11,472 nt of DNA from an uncultured Clostridia bacterium (GTDB lineage Bacteria; Bacillota; Clostridia; Oscillospirales; Butyricicoccaceae), in contig CAJUSB010000104.1 of NCBI GenBank assembly GCA_910589115.1, positions 1-11,472 of the forward strand, written 5' to 3'. A model generated the notes under the pieces. The model did no database searches. It saw only the letters and a list, made by a program, of their open reading frames with translations, and was not told the DNA's origin. Each line of letters begins with the position of its first letter. The first letter of the stretch is position 1. Both the position numbers and the translations under genes were made by a program. This document shows positions 1 to 7,304 of the stretch, in pieces.

Positions 1-282
1 TGCCAGTTTGTACACTTCACGTTCGCTAACTCCATATGCCTGTGCTATCATCTTATATAGAAAACGATGGTATCTTGCCAACGTTAAGTTAGATATGTTC
101 ATCTCTATTTTGTATGTAAATATAGCAAACTTAAAAAGTGTTCCGATTGAAATATTTGCAGAAATCTTAAATGTATTTATGATTGTAAGAAATATCCGGC
201 AAAACTCTGACGTTTTCTATATAGCGTCATGGGTTCGTTCATATCCACTCACAAGCCGTTTCCGGATTTCAATGCTTAACAT
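1..282 (-). pseudogene. HTH gene (IS630-transposase-like N terminus) interrupted by a MITE
   Basis: An ATG at 282 begins MLSIEIRKRLVSGYERTHDA, then the frame meets TAG inside an inserted element (56-221). Removing the element and one TA gives ...ERTHDA-KMIAQAYGVSEREVYKLA..., still open at the window edge. The joined stretch reads as a helix-turn-helix (IAQAYGVSEREVYKL is the recognition-helix part) and resembles the N-terminal HTH of IS630-family transposases. The start lies only 7 bp after the endolysin stop, with no IS end visible between them and a GAGGTG upstream, so it is more likely a phage gene translated with the lysis gene (late regulator or small-terminase-like HTH are possible) than an independent IS. 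The element adds 168 bp, so the frame downstream is kept. A shorter product from an internal ATG (102 or 51) is possible. The product beyond the window is unknown. Confidence 0.6.
56..221. mobile_element. 166-bp MITE-like element with TA target duplication
   Basis: The ends are inverted repeats: TATAGAAAACG at 56-66 and CGTTTTCTATA at 211-221, an 11-bp perfect match that extends with mismatches to about 24 bp (18 identical, including a shared TTGCC block). TA flanks both sides (54-55 and 222-223), the target duplication typical of IS630/Tc1/mariner-type transposition. The inside is clearly AT-rich compared with its flanks and has no open frame of useful length, so it would be non-autonomous and mobilised by a transposase encoded elsewhere. 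The host reading frame can be joined across it exactly, which is the best evidence for a real insertion. Confidence 0.75.
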
Positions 283-288
283 CCTTTT

Positions 289-1539
289 TCACCTCGAACT
301 CATTATACCTCTTCTTTCCGCTGTTTGCGAATAGTTTTTCGCCGATTGCTCTAAGGTTTGCAGGCCGCTGCGCTGCCAGTCCGGAATGGCGGGGGACTGC
401 GGCGGTTTCGGCTGTGGCACAGTTTGTGCGATAAGCTGCGAAAGAAGCGTCAACACGCTTGCACCGTAACCTTTGCCGGGATAGGCCCAGCCTGCACCGC
501 TCGGATTATCTGCTGCGCCTAGCCATTCTACATAAGGTGCGCTGCCGCGTGTAACCAGTCCAAAACGCGGGTCAACGCAAGGATTTTTCAGTGGTTCGGT
601 GGATGCATAGGCTTTTAAGTGTTGGATTTGTGCACGCACGCCGGTCAGTGCATTCGGAAAGGTTGCCGCTTGTCCGGTGGTATTGCCGTTCAGTGCGCCG
701 ATCCCCGCAAAATTATTTTGCCCCGGCTGGACGATGCCGCCGAATCGGAAGAAGCCCGTTTCATGCAGGCTTTGTGCAAAAGCTACATCACCGCGCACGC
801 CCTCTGCTGCACCTTCAATCAAATACATCTGCGCCAGCGCTTCAAGGGAACAGCCGGTAAGCTGCGGCGCAGGATTGCGGCTTCGGCAGAAAAGTGCCAT
901 CTGCTGGGCGGTGGCCTGTGCTGTGCCCATGATTGAAGTTCTGATTTCAGGCGCAGTCTGTACGTTGAAATAACCTGCAAGCAGATCAGCTTCTGCTTCT
1001 GCCAGCCTATCCAAATTTTCATCTATGGACAGCCATTTTGTGGCGGCAGTGTTCGTGTGGAAGCTATGCTCGACCAGCAAGTAAACCGGCACGCCAGCCG
1101 CACGAGCGCCGCGAAGAACACCGTAATACTCGCCGCCTGCATTGTTCCTGCGAGTTGCTGTGCGGCCCTGCTGGCGGGTTCCCATAAGCTGACCGATTGC
1201 CAGCGCGATTGCGCGGGCCAGCGTGTCCGCGTCGTTTTGATTGTCGTAAGCGCGGTAAACAACAGGATAATCAACGCTTTCGGTATCACAGGCGTTGGAA
1301 TGCAGGGAGAGGAACACATCGCAGCCCCTTGCCGCTGCGCCGCGAGCGTATACTTCCATCGGCGTATCAATGTCAGCTCTCGTGGTTACGACCTCAAAAC
1401 CGCGGTGCTCAAGCGCCGCCTTGAGTTTGAGGTGCAGTTTCCAGACCATGGTACTTTCATAATAGGTCTTAACGACAGGGCTTTGATTATAGGTGCTGCC
1501 GATGTGTCCGGCGTCCAGACAAATCTTGACTTTACTCAT
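289..1539 (-). CDS. Phage endolysin: N-acetylmuramoyl-L-alanine amidase plus glucosaminidase-like domain
   Basis: 416 residues. Residues 4-190 are an Amidase_3 domain, a zinc amidase that cuts the bond between N-acetylmuramic acid and L-alanine in peptidoglycan. The zinc ligands fit H12 (CLDAGH), E28 and H80 (SLHSNA), with catalytic E157 (LLVEHS). Residues about 235-370 look like a glucosaminidase-type muramidase domain, with the likely catalytic E260 in QSLHETGFF followed by QNNFAGIG. A proline-rich linker and short tail follow. No signal peptide is visible, so export would need a holin. I chose the ATG at 1539 because it overlaps the stop of the preceding 39-residue gene (ATGAGTAA) with GGGTGA 5 bp upstream; longer starts at 1560 and 1593 lack a good ribosome site. 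Two catalytic domains suggest cleavage at two wall bonds. Confidence 0.88.
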   Translation of the reverse strand: MSKVKICLDAGHIGSTYNQSPVVKTYYESTMVWKLHLKLKAALEHRGFEVVTTRADIDTPMEVYARGAAARGCDVFLSLHSNACDTESVDYPVVYRAYDNQNDADTLARAIALAIGQLMGTRQQGRTATRRNNAGGEYYGVLRGARAAGVPVYLLVEHSFHTNTAATKWLSIDENLDRLAEAEADLLAGYFNVQTAPEIRTSIMGTAQATAQQMALFCRSRNPAPQLTGCSLEALAQMYLIEGAAEGVRGDVAFAQSLHETGFFRFGGIVQPGQNNFAGIGALNGNTTGQAATFPNALTGVRAQIQHLKAYASTEPLKNPCVDPRFGLVTRGSAPYVEWLGAADNPSGAGWAYPGKGYGASVLTLLSQLIAQTVPQPKPPQSPAIPDWQRSGLQTLEQSAKNYSQTAERRGIMSSR

Positions 1540-1651
1540 TGTCGTCACCCGTTTCCTCATCGGCGTGAAAAATGGGTTTGCCGTCCACGTCATTGATTTC
1601 CGGCCCCTGCGCCGGAATGGGTTCAGCTGTCTGATTCGTTTTCTTTACCAT
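1532..1651 (-). CDS. Small acidic 39-residue phage protein
   Basis: An ATG at 1651 preceded by GGAGG at 7 bp opens a 39-codon frame (begins MVKKTNQTAEPIPAQ, ends ETGDDNE). Its stop overlaps the endolysin start as ATGAGTAA, which implies translational coupling. The peptide is basic at its first residues and strongly acidic at the end, with no membrane segment, so it is not a holin. I do not recognise a family. The strong ribosome site and the 4-base coupling are the reasons to call it. Confidence 0.6.
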   Translation of the reverse strand: MVKKTNQTAEPIPAQGPEINDVDGKPIFHADEETGDDNE

Positions 1652-1662
1652 ATGACATCCTC

Positions 1663-2040
1663 CTAAAGTTTCCAGATGGGTTCGACTACCTCGGAAAAGT
1701 ATTCTTTTAATTTGTAAGTAGTGCGACCTTCCTCTTTCAGCCGCTCGTGAAAGCGTTTGGTTTCCAAGGCAATTTTCAGCGTTTTCAGCACTCCGATTTC
1801 CTCTGATGTGACTCTGTCCATGTTCTCATCAACCATGCAGGCGATTGCCTGATGCAGATATAGCGACAATTCGACCCAGTTGCAGGCCTTGTATTCTACC
1901 ATTACCTGAGCGGCAAATTCCTTGCGGTTCAGGCTGGGCTTGCGGGGCGGGAGCAGCCCTTCTTCACGGAGCCGCTTCCGTAATGCCGCCCGTTCGTCCT
2001 TCTCCCGCTGCGTCAGGCGTTTGTACTTCTTTTTTGCCAT
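1663..2040 (-). CDS. Unknown phage protein, 125 residues
   Basis: The first 35 residues are very basic and charged (MAKKKYKRLTQREKDERAA), followed by a mostly helical body with aromatic residues and a basic/acidic C-terminal half ending VVEPIWKL. The start at 2040 has GGAGGG 8 bp upstream, which lies inside gemA, and the gene overlaps the end of gemA by 77 bases in another frame. It sits where Mu places its middle-gene activator Mor, but I see no Mor-type C-terminal HTH, so I do not assign that role. A nucleic-acid-binding role is only suggested by charge. Confidence 0.75.
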   Translation of the reverse strand: MAKKKYKRLTQREKDERAALRKRLREEGLLPPRKPSLNRKEFAAQVMVEYKACNWVELSLYLHQAIACMVDENMDRVTSEEIGVLKTLKIALETKRFHERLKEEGRTTYKLKEYFSEVVEPIWKL

Positions 2041-2479
2041 CCTGTGCGCCCTCCTTCCGTTCGGCCATCTTTTTCAGGGCTTCTATTACGACCGCACACT
2101 GTTTATGATCCAGCCATTCGATACGATCAATTTTGGTCATGCGCCTGACAAAGCCCTGAATTCGTTTCGGGTTATCATTCCAGCCGAGCGCCTCGCACAA
2201 GGCATGGATTTTACGGCGCTGCGCTGCGGTTCTGGGGTCGCCGCCTTCGTCAGTGCGCTTGGGCCGCTTCTGTCCGCTGGCACTGTCCTTCATCTTCTGG
2301 AGGACGCTGGCGACCTGGTTCAGCTCATTTGGGGACAGGCTTTTCAGGGAGTCCTTTCCAGTCTCACGGTAAACGACCGCGTGAAGGTCTTCCGAATCCA
2401 TGTGCAGCTCGGGCGATTTTGCAATCGCCCAAAGCGTGCGGATGGTAGCCTGCCAGCGGTCTTTCTTCGCTGCTGCCAT
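1964..2479 (-). CDS. gemA: GemA-like regulatory protein (DUF1018)
   Basis: 171 residues. In Mu, GemA (gp16) alters host gene expression and DNA supercoiling during the lytic cycle. The sequence follows the family pattern: a first helical block near residues 10-65 (IRTLWAIAKSPELHMD, then YRETGKDSLKSLSPNEL), a charged linker, and a second block with AQRRKIHALCEALGW near 86-100 followed by RIQGFVRRMT. The C-terminal 30 residues are low in complexity (Gly, Ala, Glu) and overlap the next gene in another frame. The start at 2479 has GGAGG about 10 bp upstream, overlapping the gam stop. The position after gam agrees with Mu-like early operons. Confidence 0.82.
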   Translation of the reverse strand: MAAAKKDRWQATIRTLWAIAKSPELHMDSEDLHAVVYRETGKDSLKSLSPNELNQVASVLQKMKDSASGQKRPKRTDEGGDPRTAAQRRKIHALCEALGWNDNPKRIQGFVRRMTKIDRIEWLDHKQCAVVIEALKKMAERKEGAQDGKKEVQTPDAAGEGRTGGITEAAP

Positions 2480-2493
2480 AGATTCCTGGCCTC

Positions 2494-3015
2494 CTACTTT
2501 CCGGCCTTGATCTGTTCGAGCTTGGCCATATCAAGGTCATAGCCGAATGTGTCCTTGGCCTTCCACTGCGCACCGACTGCATTGACCGTATCCTCGCCAT
2601 ATTTCCGGAGCACGTCTTTGCTGACATCTTCCTTTGTTATAATGCAGTCCAGCATCTGGCGCACTTTCAGACGGCGGATCACTTCCTGAAGCTCTTCCTT
2701 CGCCCTCGGGAGAATCACGCTGACAGAACGCCGGAAGCCAACTTCTCCAAAGGTGGGCTTTTTCGAGCGGAGGTCGCCAAGCTCCAGCCGATGCTCCTCA
2801 ACAAAGGCATGGACATCATGCTCGAGCAGTTTCAGGACGTTCTGATAAGGCTTGCACCGGTCTTCCGCAATCTTCTTCATTCCGGTAATCTGCTTGCTCA
2901 AATCGTTGTTGATTTCGTTGATTTCGAGCTGGGCCTCAGCCATCTGGCGGAGTGCGTCATTTACCTCATCCCAGGACTTGAGACGCGGGGTTTCAAGGAT
3001 TCTTTTTCTTGCCAT
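2494..3015 (-). CDS. gam: Mu Gam-like host-nuclease inhibitor
   Basis: 173 residues, matching the usual size of Mu Gam, a Ku-like dimer that binds double-stranded DNA ends and shields them from RecBCD-type exonucleases. The pattern is as expected: a long N-terminal coiled-coil helix from about residue 15 to 75 (DEVNDALRQMAEAQLEINEI), a beta-hairpin core with KKPTFGEVGFRRS near 85-97, then a C-terminal helical part. The ATG at 3015 is preceded by AAAGGAG about 9 bp upstream and overlaps the end of the previous gene by 23 bases. Confidence 0.88.
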   Translation of the reverse strand: MARKRILETPRLKSWDEVNDALRQMAEAQLEINEINNDLSKQITGMKKIAEDRCKPYQNVLKLLEHDVHAFVEEHRLELGDLRSKKPTFGEVGFRRSVSVILPRAKEELQEVIRRLKVRQMLDCIITKEDVSKDVLRKYGEDTVNAVGAQWKAKDTFGYDLDMAKLEQIKAGK

Positions 3016-3244
3016 TTTGAAAGGCTCCTTTCAAGTTGTTTGATTTGTGTTCCTCTGTGGGGTCACTGTCAAATAAAATGTAATTTTGGATAACTGTCAT
3101 GTAAACGCCAAGGGGGAAGGTAAGCAGAACGGCAGTCGCGTCACAATCCTCCGGGGCGCTGCCGGGTTCGGAAACCATCAGCAGCAGCGCCGCCGAAATA
3201 CCGATCAGTGAAAGCCCGATCCACTTCTGTTTTCTCATTTTCAT
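2993..3244 (-). CDS. Small membrane protein, 83 residues
   Basis: Two hydrophobic segments are visible: residues 9-25 (IGLSLIGISAALLLMV) after a basic start, and roughly 39-57 (TAVLLTFPLGVYMTVIQNY), with a hydrophilic, lysine-rich C terminus. GGAGG lies about 12 bp before the ATG at 3244, and a second ATG two codons on would be closer to normal spacing from the following GGGA. It lies between B and gam, 19 bp after B. I do not recognise a family. A holin would fit the size and topology, but its position in the early region argues against that. Confidence 0.65.
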   Translation of the reverse strand: MKMRKQKWIGLSLIGISAALLLMVSEPGSAPEDCDATAVLLTFPLGVYMTVIQNYILFDSDPTEEHKSNNLKGAFQNGKKKNP

Positions 3245-3263
3245 TGTCCCTGCCCTCCGGCTG

Positions 3264-4229
3264 TTACAGCATCATCATAGCCGAGGCCTGCTCGAGCACC
3301 CTGGCAGTAATGGTTTGATCTGCGCTTCCCTCAAGAATACGCTGGACATTGGATAACGTGTGGTCGAGCAACCGGAAACAGCTTCTCCGCATCCCACATG
3401 CGCGCTCTTTGAACTCTGTCATTGCCTCTGGCGTGATATCGAAATCACTGAGATATTCTTCTACTTCCGAGGGAAGCAGCCCCTTGAGTTCCGCCTGAAA
3501 AACAATCCGGTTTTCCATGCGGTCAAAGTATGTTTGAATCTGTACGGTTATTTCCGGCTCACCCGCAAACACCATGCCCACATTGGAATGGTCGAAAATT
3601 TCACGGAGCAGCTCAATCTTGCTGAACTTTCCATTGTTAATCAGTTTGTCCGCTTCATCAATAATCAATAAGTAACCCTTATTATAGTTCAGAAACTCAA
3701 AGATTGTCTCCTCCCGCTGCCAGACTGTACCGCGCCCGCGCGGAAGCCCGAGCGCATTCTCAATGGAGTGGACAATATCGCTCCTGCACATGCTTCCGCC
3801 GCATTCAATGTATGCCACGCGGGGGAGCTTGGCATATTCGCGCAGGCTGTAGGTTTTGCCGCGTCCGCTGCGGGCAATCACGACACCCATAGAAGCATAC
3901 TCCTGGCAGCTTTGGCATACGCCAAGCACGGCCTTTGCATCGCGGCTTTCGTAGAAGCGCGGCTTCTGTGAGGTTTTAGGCGCTGCGGCAATCGGAAGGT
4001 TAATAATATTACCTGTATGTTTGGAGAGAAACTGCGCGACTCTTTTGTCAATGTTGGCTGTATCGCTGCCATACGCACCGTTTACATACTTCGATATCGT
4101 TGAACGTCCGAGGCCTATCTCTTTGGCGAGCACCGAGATACTGATTTTGTTTGAATCTGCATAGCTTTTCAGCTGTTCTACAATGCTTAACGGCTCTGTC
4201 GTGGTATTGGTGCTGACTGCTGCTTCCAT
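3264..4229 (-). CDS. B: MuB-like transposition target-DNA ATPase
   Basis: 321 residues. MuB is an AAA+ ATPase that coats target DNA, delivers it to the transposase and gives target immunity. Residues 14-70 form an N-terminal HTH (ISVLAKEIGLGRSTISKYVN), as in Mu B. The Walker A site is ARSGRGKT at 119-126, with alanine in place of the usual first glycine; Walker B is YLLIIDEADK with D191 and E192; MVFAGEPE near 219-226 is the sensor strand. The C-terminal third is helical. I chose the ATG at 4229 because AGGAGG lies 6 bp upstream; an in-frame ATG at 4247 would put that ribosome site inside the gene and overlap A. The gene starts 10 bp after the A stop, so the two are co-translated. Confidence 0.92.
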   Translation of the reverse strand: MEAAVSTNTTTEPLSIVEQLKSYADSNKISISVLAKEIGLGRSTISKYVNGAYGSDTANIDKRVAQFLSKHTGNIINLPIAAAPKTSQKPRFYESRDAKAVLGVCQSCQEYASMGVVIARSGRGKTYSLREYAKLPRVAYIECGGSMCRSDIVHSIENALGLPRGRGTVWQREETIFEFLNYNKGYLLIIDEADKLINNGKFSKIELLREIFDHSNVGMVFAGEPEITVQIQTYFDRMENRIVFQAELKGLLPSEVEEYLSDFDITPEAMTEFKERACGMRRSCFRLLDHTLSNVQRILEGSADQTITARVLEQASAMMML

Positions 4230-4239
4230 AAATATCCTC

Positions 4240-6303
4240 CTATCCATTCATAGCTTTCAGCCGCTCAAGTGCGGCCCCGGCCTTGGCGTTAAGGAATTCA
4301 TCCCCAGCGCCGGATTTCTTTTTCTTGCTGATGATTTCGGAACGCCCTTCCTTATCTGTAGGCAGGGCGATTACCTTCTGACGGGGCACGTGCCCTATCG
4401 TAAGGTCAAGTTTACCAACTGCCTCCGTCCGGCTTGGGTCAAGCCGCAGTTCGGGCGGTGTCTGGTATTCGTCCAATATCGCGCGTACCTCGGAAAGCTG
4501 CCGGTTCTTGCGTTTGTGCAGTTCTCCAAGGGCAGATTCGGAAACGCGTTCGCCGAACTGCATAAGCTCCGCTGAATAGGCCTCGCAAACCTTGCGGCCC
4601 TCCTTGTCGTAAACATAAAGTTTCCGCACGTCTCCCGTATCCCAGCGGATGCCGACCTTTTGGTCTACGTAATGAGCAAGTTCGTCCGCCGTGTAAAGGG
4701 TCTTAAATTTGGTGATGCCTTGCGATGTAACCTTGGCCTGCGCGGGTTTCATCAGCAGCATTGCGGCATACTCTCTCGGCGGGGCGGGGCGCTGGATGTG
4801 CGGCTCATTCTCCCATACCCCTATCGGGGTTATGTACTGTTCGCCTGCATCCTTAAGCCCCCGATGATTGTGCACGTTGTACCACTCCGCGACAAACGCC
4901 TGAAGGACTTCCATAAACTCATCCATAGTGAGAAGCTCGCCGCGCTCCAACATTCCGGCAATGTCCTTCTTGCGCTTGCTGGCGGTGCGGGATGCCGTGA
5001 GCGTTCCAGTGTAGGATTGGAATTTGCGGGAGAACCGTAAACAGAAAGTATTGAAAGCCCGTTCTATCGGCTTGTCCCACGGCTGGAAAGGGAGCGACCG
5101 CGACCATCGTTTCACACCCATTGACAGGTAAAAGCCTTTTTCTTCTGCGTCCATCAGGCTGTCGTCCATTGCGCGAACACTGCGATCTTGCCCGAGCGTT
5201 TCGTGGTTAGCGAAGTCTTTGCCGTTGTCCATGTGCGCTTCCAGCGGTACGCATCCGGCTTCATAAACCATTTTTACAAACGATTCCTTGACAATTTGCG
5301 TTTTGGAATGCTCACATAGAATCATTTCAAGTATGCGGCGGCTGCGCACATCCAGCCACGCAACCAGCACGGGACGGATGGCCTTTACCTTGCCATTTGG
5401 GGTGGTGTACTGCACCCATACGTCAAAGGTGTGCGCGTCAGCAACAACGTACTCCATGACTTCAAGTGAGTGCGTATCCCGCTTGCATTTAACCTGCTTT
5501 TTGTTCTTCCACTCCCGCAGACCGTTTGCGGCCAGATAATGCGCGGAGCCTGCACCCGGCTTGTCCATAATATGTTTGACATATCGCGAAACCGTCTTAA
5601 TAGATGGATGCTGTTCCCAGCTGCGCTCTCGTGCGATATCCTCAAATTTTTCATACAAAAGCTCGACCGTGCCGAGGTTTTCCGCAAAGTGACGGTCAAA
5701 CCAGATGTTTTCGATGATTGCCTTTTGCTCATCGGTCAGACTAGGAAATGTGTCCTTTTCGCGGGGCTTGCGGCAGAGGGCCAGCGCTTTGAAATAGTCG
5801 CGGTTTTGACCGTCCTCTTGCTCAAGTTTGAGCGCCCAGGCAGCAGCTTCCGTGAGGTTCTTTTGGTGACGGTATAGGCTTTGAGGACTGATTCCAAGGT
5901 CGGTTGCCATGCGGAGGGCGACCGTGGCACGAGGTTCGTCACCGCTATAGTCTATGAAGCGCTGCACCATGTTTGCCAGTTCGACCGCTTCATAGTAGGC
6001 TCGTTTGTGCTGCTCGATATAATGATTGAAGTCCACGTCAACATACCACGGTCTGACCTCGGTTGTTTTGCTGTCGATGATTGCATCCCTCCCATCTGCT
6101 TTCTGTGCGGCTCGCCATGCCCGCTGGGCTTTTGCGGAGAGAGAGGATACGGCGACAAGAACCTCCGCTTTGGCTCCTATTTCACGAGGCTGTGCTTTAG
6201 TTACGTAATTTTGGGGGTCTCGGCTTATTCTGGAAGTCATTCCCTTATAGGCAAGTCCTTCCAACTTTGCTGCCTCTTTAAGAGTAACATAGGATTCTGT
6301 CAT
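4240..6303 (-). CDS. A: Mu-like DDE transposase A
   Basis: 687 residues, close to Mu A (663). It cuts the phage ends and joins them to target DNA. Residues 5-65 are the Mu-type N-terminal winged HTH (TLKEAAKLEGLAYKGMTSR), which in Mu binds the enhancer/operator. A helical end-binding region follows. The catalytic triad is visible: D289 (VVADAHTFD), D359 (HMDNGKDF) and E414 (DKPIERAFNTF). Residues about 500-575 fit the beta-barrel Mu transposase C-terminal domain, and the lysine-rich tail (ISKKKKSG) is where Mu A contacts B. The ATG at 6303 is preceded by GGAGG at 5-6 bp; an upstream TTG at 6321 would bury that site. All catalytic residues are present, so it looks active. Confidence 0.95.
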   Translation of the reverse strand: MTESYVTLKEAAKLEGLAYKGMTSRISRDPQNYVTKAQPREIGAKAEVLVAVSSLSAKAQRAWRAAQKADGRDAIIDSKTTEVRPWYVDVDFNHYIEQHKRAYYEAVELANMVQRFIDYSGDEPRATVALRMATDLGISPQSLYRHQKNLTEAAAWALKLEQEDGQNRDYFKALALCRKPREKDTFPSLTDEQKAIIENIWFDRHFAENLGTVELLYEKFEDIARERSWEQHPSIKTVSRYVKHIMDKPGAGSAHYLAANGLREWKNKKQVKCKRDTHSLEVMEYVVADAHTFDVWVQYTTPNGKVKAIRPVLVAWLDVRSRRILEMILCEHSKTQIVKESFVKMVYEAGCVPLEAHMDNGKDFANHETLGQDRSVRAMDDSLMDAEEKGFYLSMGVKRWSRSLPFQPWDKPIERAFNTFCLRFSRKFQSYTGTLTASRTASKRKKDIAGMLERGELLTMDEFMEVLQAFVAEWYNVHNHRGLKDAGEQYITPIGVWENEPHIQRPAPPREYAAMLLMKPAQAKVTSQGITKFKTLYTADELAHYVDQKVGIRWDTGDVRKLYVYDKEGRKVCEAYSAELMQFGERVSESALGELHKRKNRQLSEVRAILDEYQTPPELRLDPSRTEAVGKLDLTIGHVPRQKVIALPTDKEGRSEIISKKKKSGAGDEFLNAKAGAALERLKAMNG

Positions 6304-6324
6304 GTATACCTCCACCTCCAATGC

Positions 6325-6549
6325 TTATGCCGCAATTATTTTTTCAACTTTTTGCGGGTCAAGGTTAAGAGCGGCAATAATAGAGTGGAGGTATTTATCG
6401 CCCGACCGTGTCCCTGTCAAAATGTAGCTTAAATATTGCGGTGATGTGCCGACCCGTTCGGCAAGCTGAGCTTTCGTCATGTCCCGATCGGCAAGCGCCT
6501 TGACGACCAATTTCCCGAAAGCTGTAAGTTTCTTGTTTGCGCTTCTCAT
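6325..6549 (-). CDS. Small XRE-type HTH regulator in the Ner position
   Basis: 74 residues, almost entirely one Cro/CI-type HTH: MTKAQLAERVGTSPQYLSYI at about residues 24-43 holds the two DNA-binding helices, followed by LHSIIAALNL. AGGAGG lies 8 bp before the ATG at 6549. Its size and position directly before A match Mu Ner, which shuts down early transcription and the repressor promoter once the lytic cycle is under way. That role is inferred from position; the fold is seen in the sequence. A starts 21 bp downstream, so they share a transcript. Confidence 0.85.
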   Translation of the reverse strand: MRSANKKLTAFGKLVVKALADRDMTKAQLAERVGTSPQYLSYILTGTRSGDKYLHSIIAALNLDPQKVEKIIAA

Positions 6550-6585
6550 TGCCGCTCCTCCTTTCGCGGATAATGATTTAACAGC

Positions 6586-6999
6586 TCAAAACGTGTCGAA
6601 TGCCATGCTATGGATTCTAAAACAACCATCTTCTCGCCCGAAAACAATACTTCCGATGATTTCCTGCCGGATGGTGTGAAAGAACTCTACTCGAATCTTG
6701 TGCTTGCTCAATTTAATAGGTGCAAATACGATATATCCCGAATATAGACCTTTGGCAAGCTCTGTCAGACGTTCAAGGCCAGTGCCGACCGGTGCGTTAC
6801 GTTCCTTCTCGATAAGGGCTTGAAGCGTGCGATAGGCGGCAAGACGCTGCGGGTAATCTCCTCCAACGCAAAGGTCTAAAGCGAAATACTTCCAGAGGGC
6901 AGATTCCGCCTGGCTGAGAGCATCCTCCTGCGTGGGTGGCAGCGTTTGATTAGCTGCGGAATTCTCAAAAATCTTGTCCGACACTTTGGTATCTGTCAT
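6586..6999 (-). CDS. Unknown phage early protein, 137 residues
   Basis: The start at 6999 has GAGGTGG at 6 bp, and the gene begins 2 bp after the preceding stop. The middle has a helical part (ALSQAESALWKYFALDLC, then RLAAYRTLQALIEKE), and the C-terminal half alternates hydrophobic residues like a beta-sheet domain (SGYIVFAPIKLSKHKIRVEF). No motif that I recognise, no membrane segment. It is one of several small genes between the switch region and the Ner-like gene that have no counterpart in Mu itself. Confidence 0.72.
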   Translation of the reverse strand: MTDTKVSDKIFENSAANQTLPPTQEDALSQAESALWKYFALDLCVGGDYPQRLAAYRTLQALIEKERNAPVGTGLERLTELAKGLYSGYIVFAPIKLSKHKIRVEFFHTIRQEIIGSIVFGREDGCFRIHSMAFDTF

Positions 7000-7001
7000 G
7001 C

Positions 7002-7274
7002 CTAACCACCTCTTTTGATATTATATGCAACTTCTAACGGATGCTCCTGAAGATATCTTCTGACTGCAAAATTGGTTCGATACATATGCTCCAAGGATTC
7101 ATATTCTCGATAAAATCGGGATTTCAGTTTTTGCAGATCCTGCCCTGTCAGACCGTCCAGCTGATTGTCCATCTCGCGGCACATTTTGAAAGTATTCCGG
7201 AAGATGATACAATCATCATCTGGGCAGTTTTCCATCAGCAGCATTCCCAGCGTAAACAACTGTTCCGGCTCCAA
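7002..7274 (-). CDS. Unknown phage early protein, about 77-90 residues, start uncertain
   Basis: A helical, acidic-to-basic protein with several cysteines (MENCPDDDC) and a C-terminal YRTNFAVRRYLQEHPLEV. The start is a problem: TTG at 7274 has no ribosome site, and the ATGs at 7244 and 7235 have only GGGA at poor spacing. The frame is open back to the TAG that ends the preceding gene (7305-7307) and is the same frame as that gene, so one possibility is a single longer protein broken or read through at an amber codon. Translation coupled to the gene upstream is the other. Function unknown. Confidence 0.55.
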   Translation of the reverse strand: MEPEQLFTLGMLLMENCPDDDCIIFRNTFKMCREMDNQLDGLTGQDLQKLKSRFYREYESLEHMYRTNFAVRRYLQEHPLEVAYNIKRGG

Positions 7275-7304
7275 AACGTGCCATTGAGGCGGATGGCGGA
7301 AGGT

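Noticed and set aside
8..334. Plus-strand open frame of 108 codons
   Set aside because: It runs through the MITE and the complement of the HTH and endolysin genes, has no ribosome site, and its composition reflects the AT-rich element.
1057..1596. Plus-strand open frame of 179 codons
   Set aside because: It is the antisense shadow of the amidase domain, whose zinc and catalytic residues are clear on the minus strand.
5881..6432. Plus-strand open frame of 183 codons
   Set aside because: Complement of the 5' part of transposase A and the Ner-like gene; no ribosome site and Cys/Phe-rich composition.
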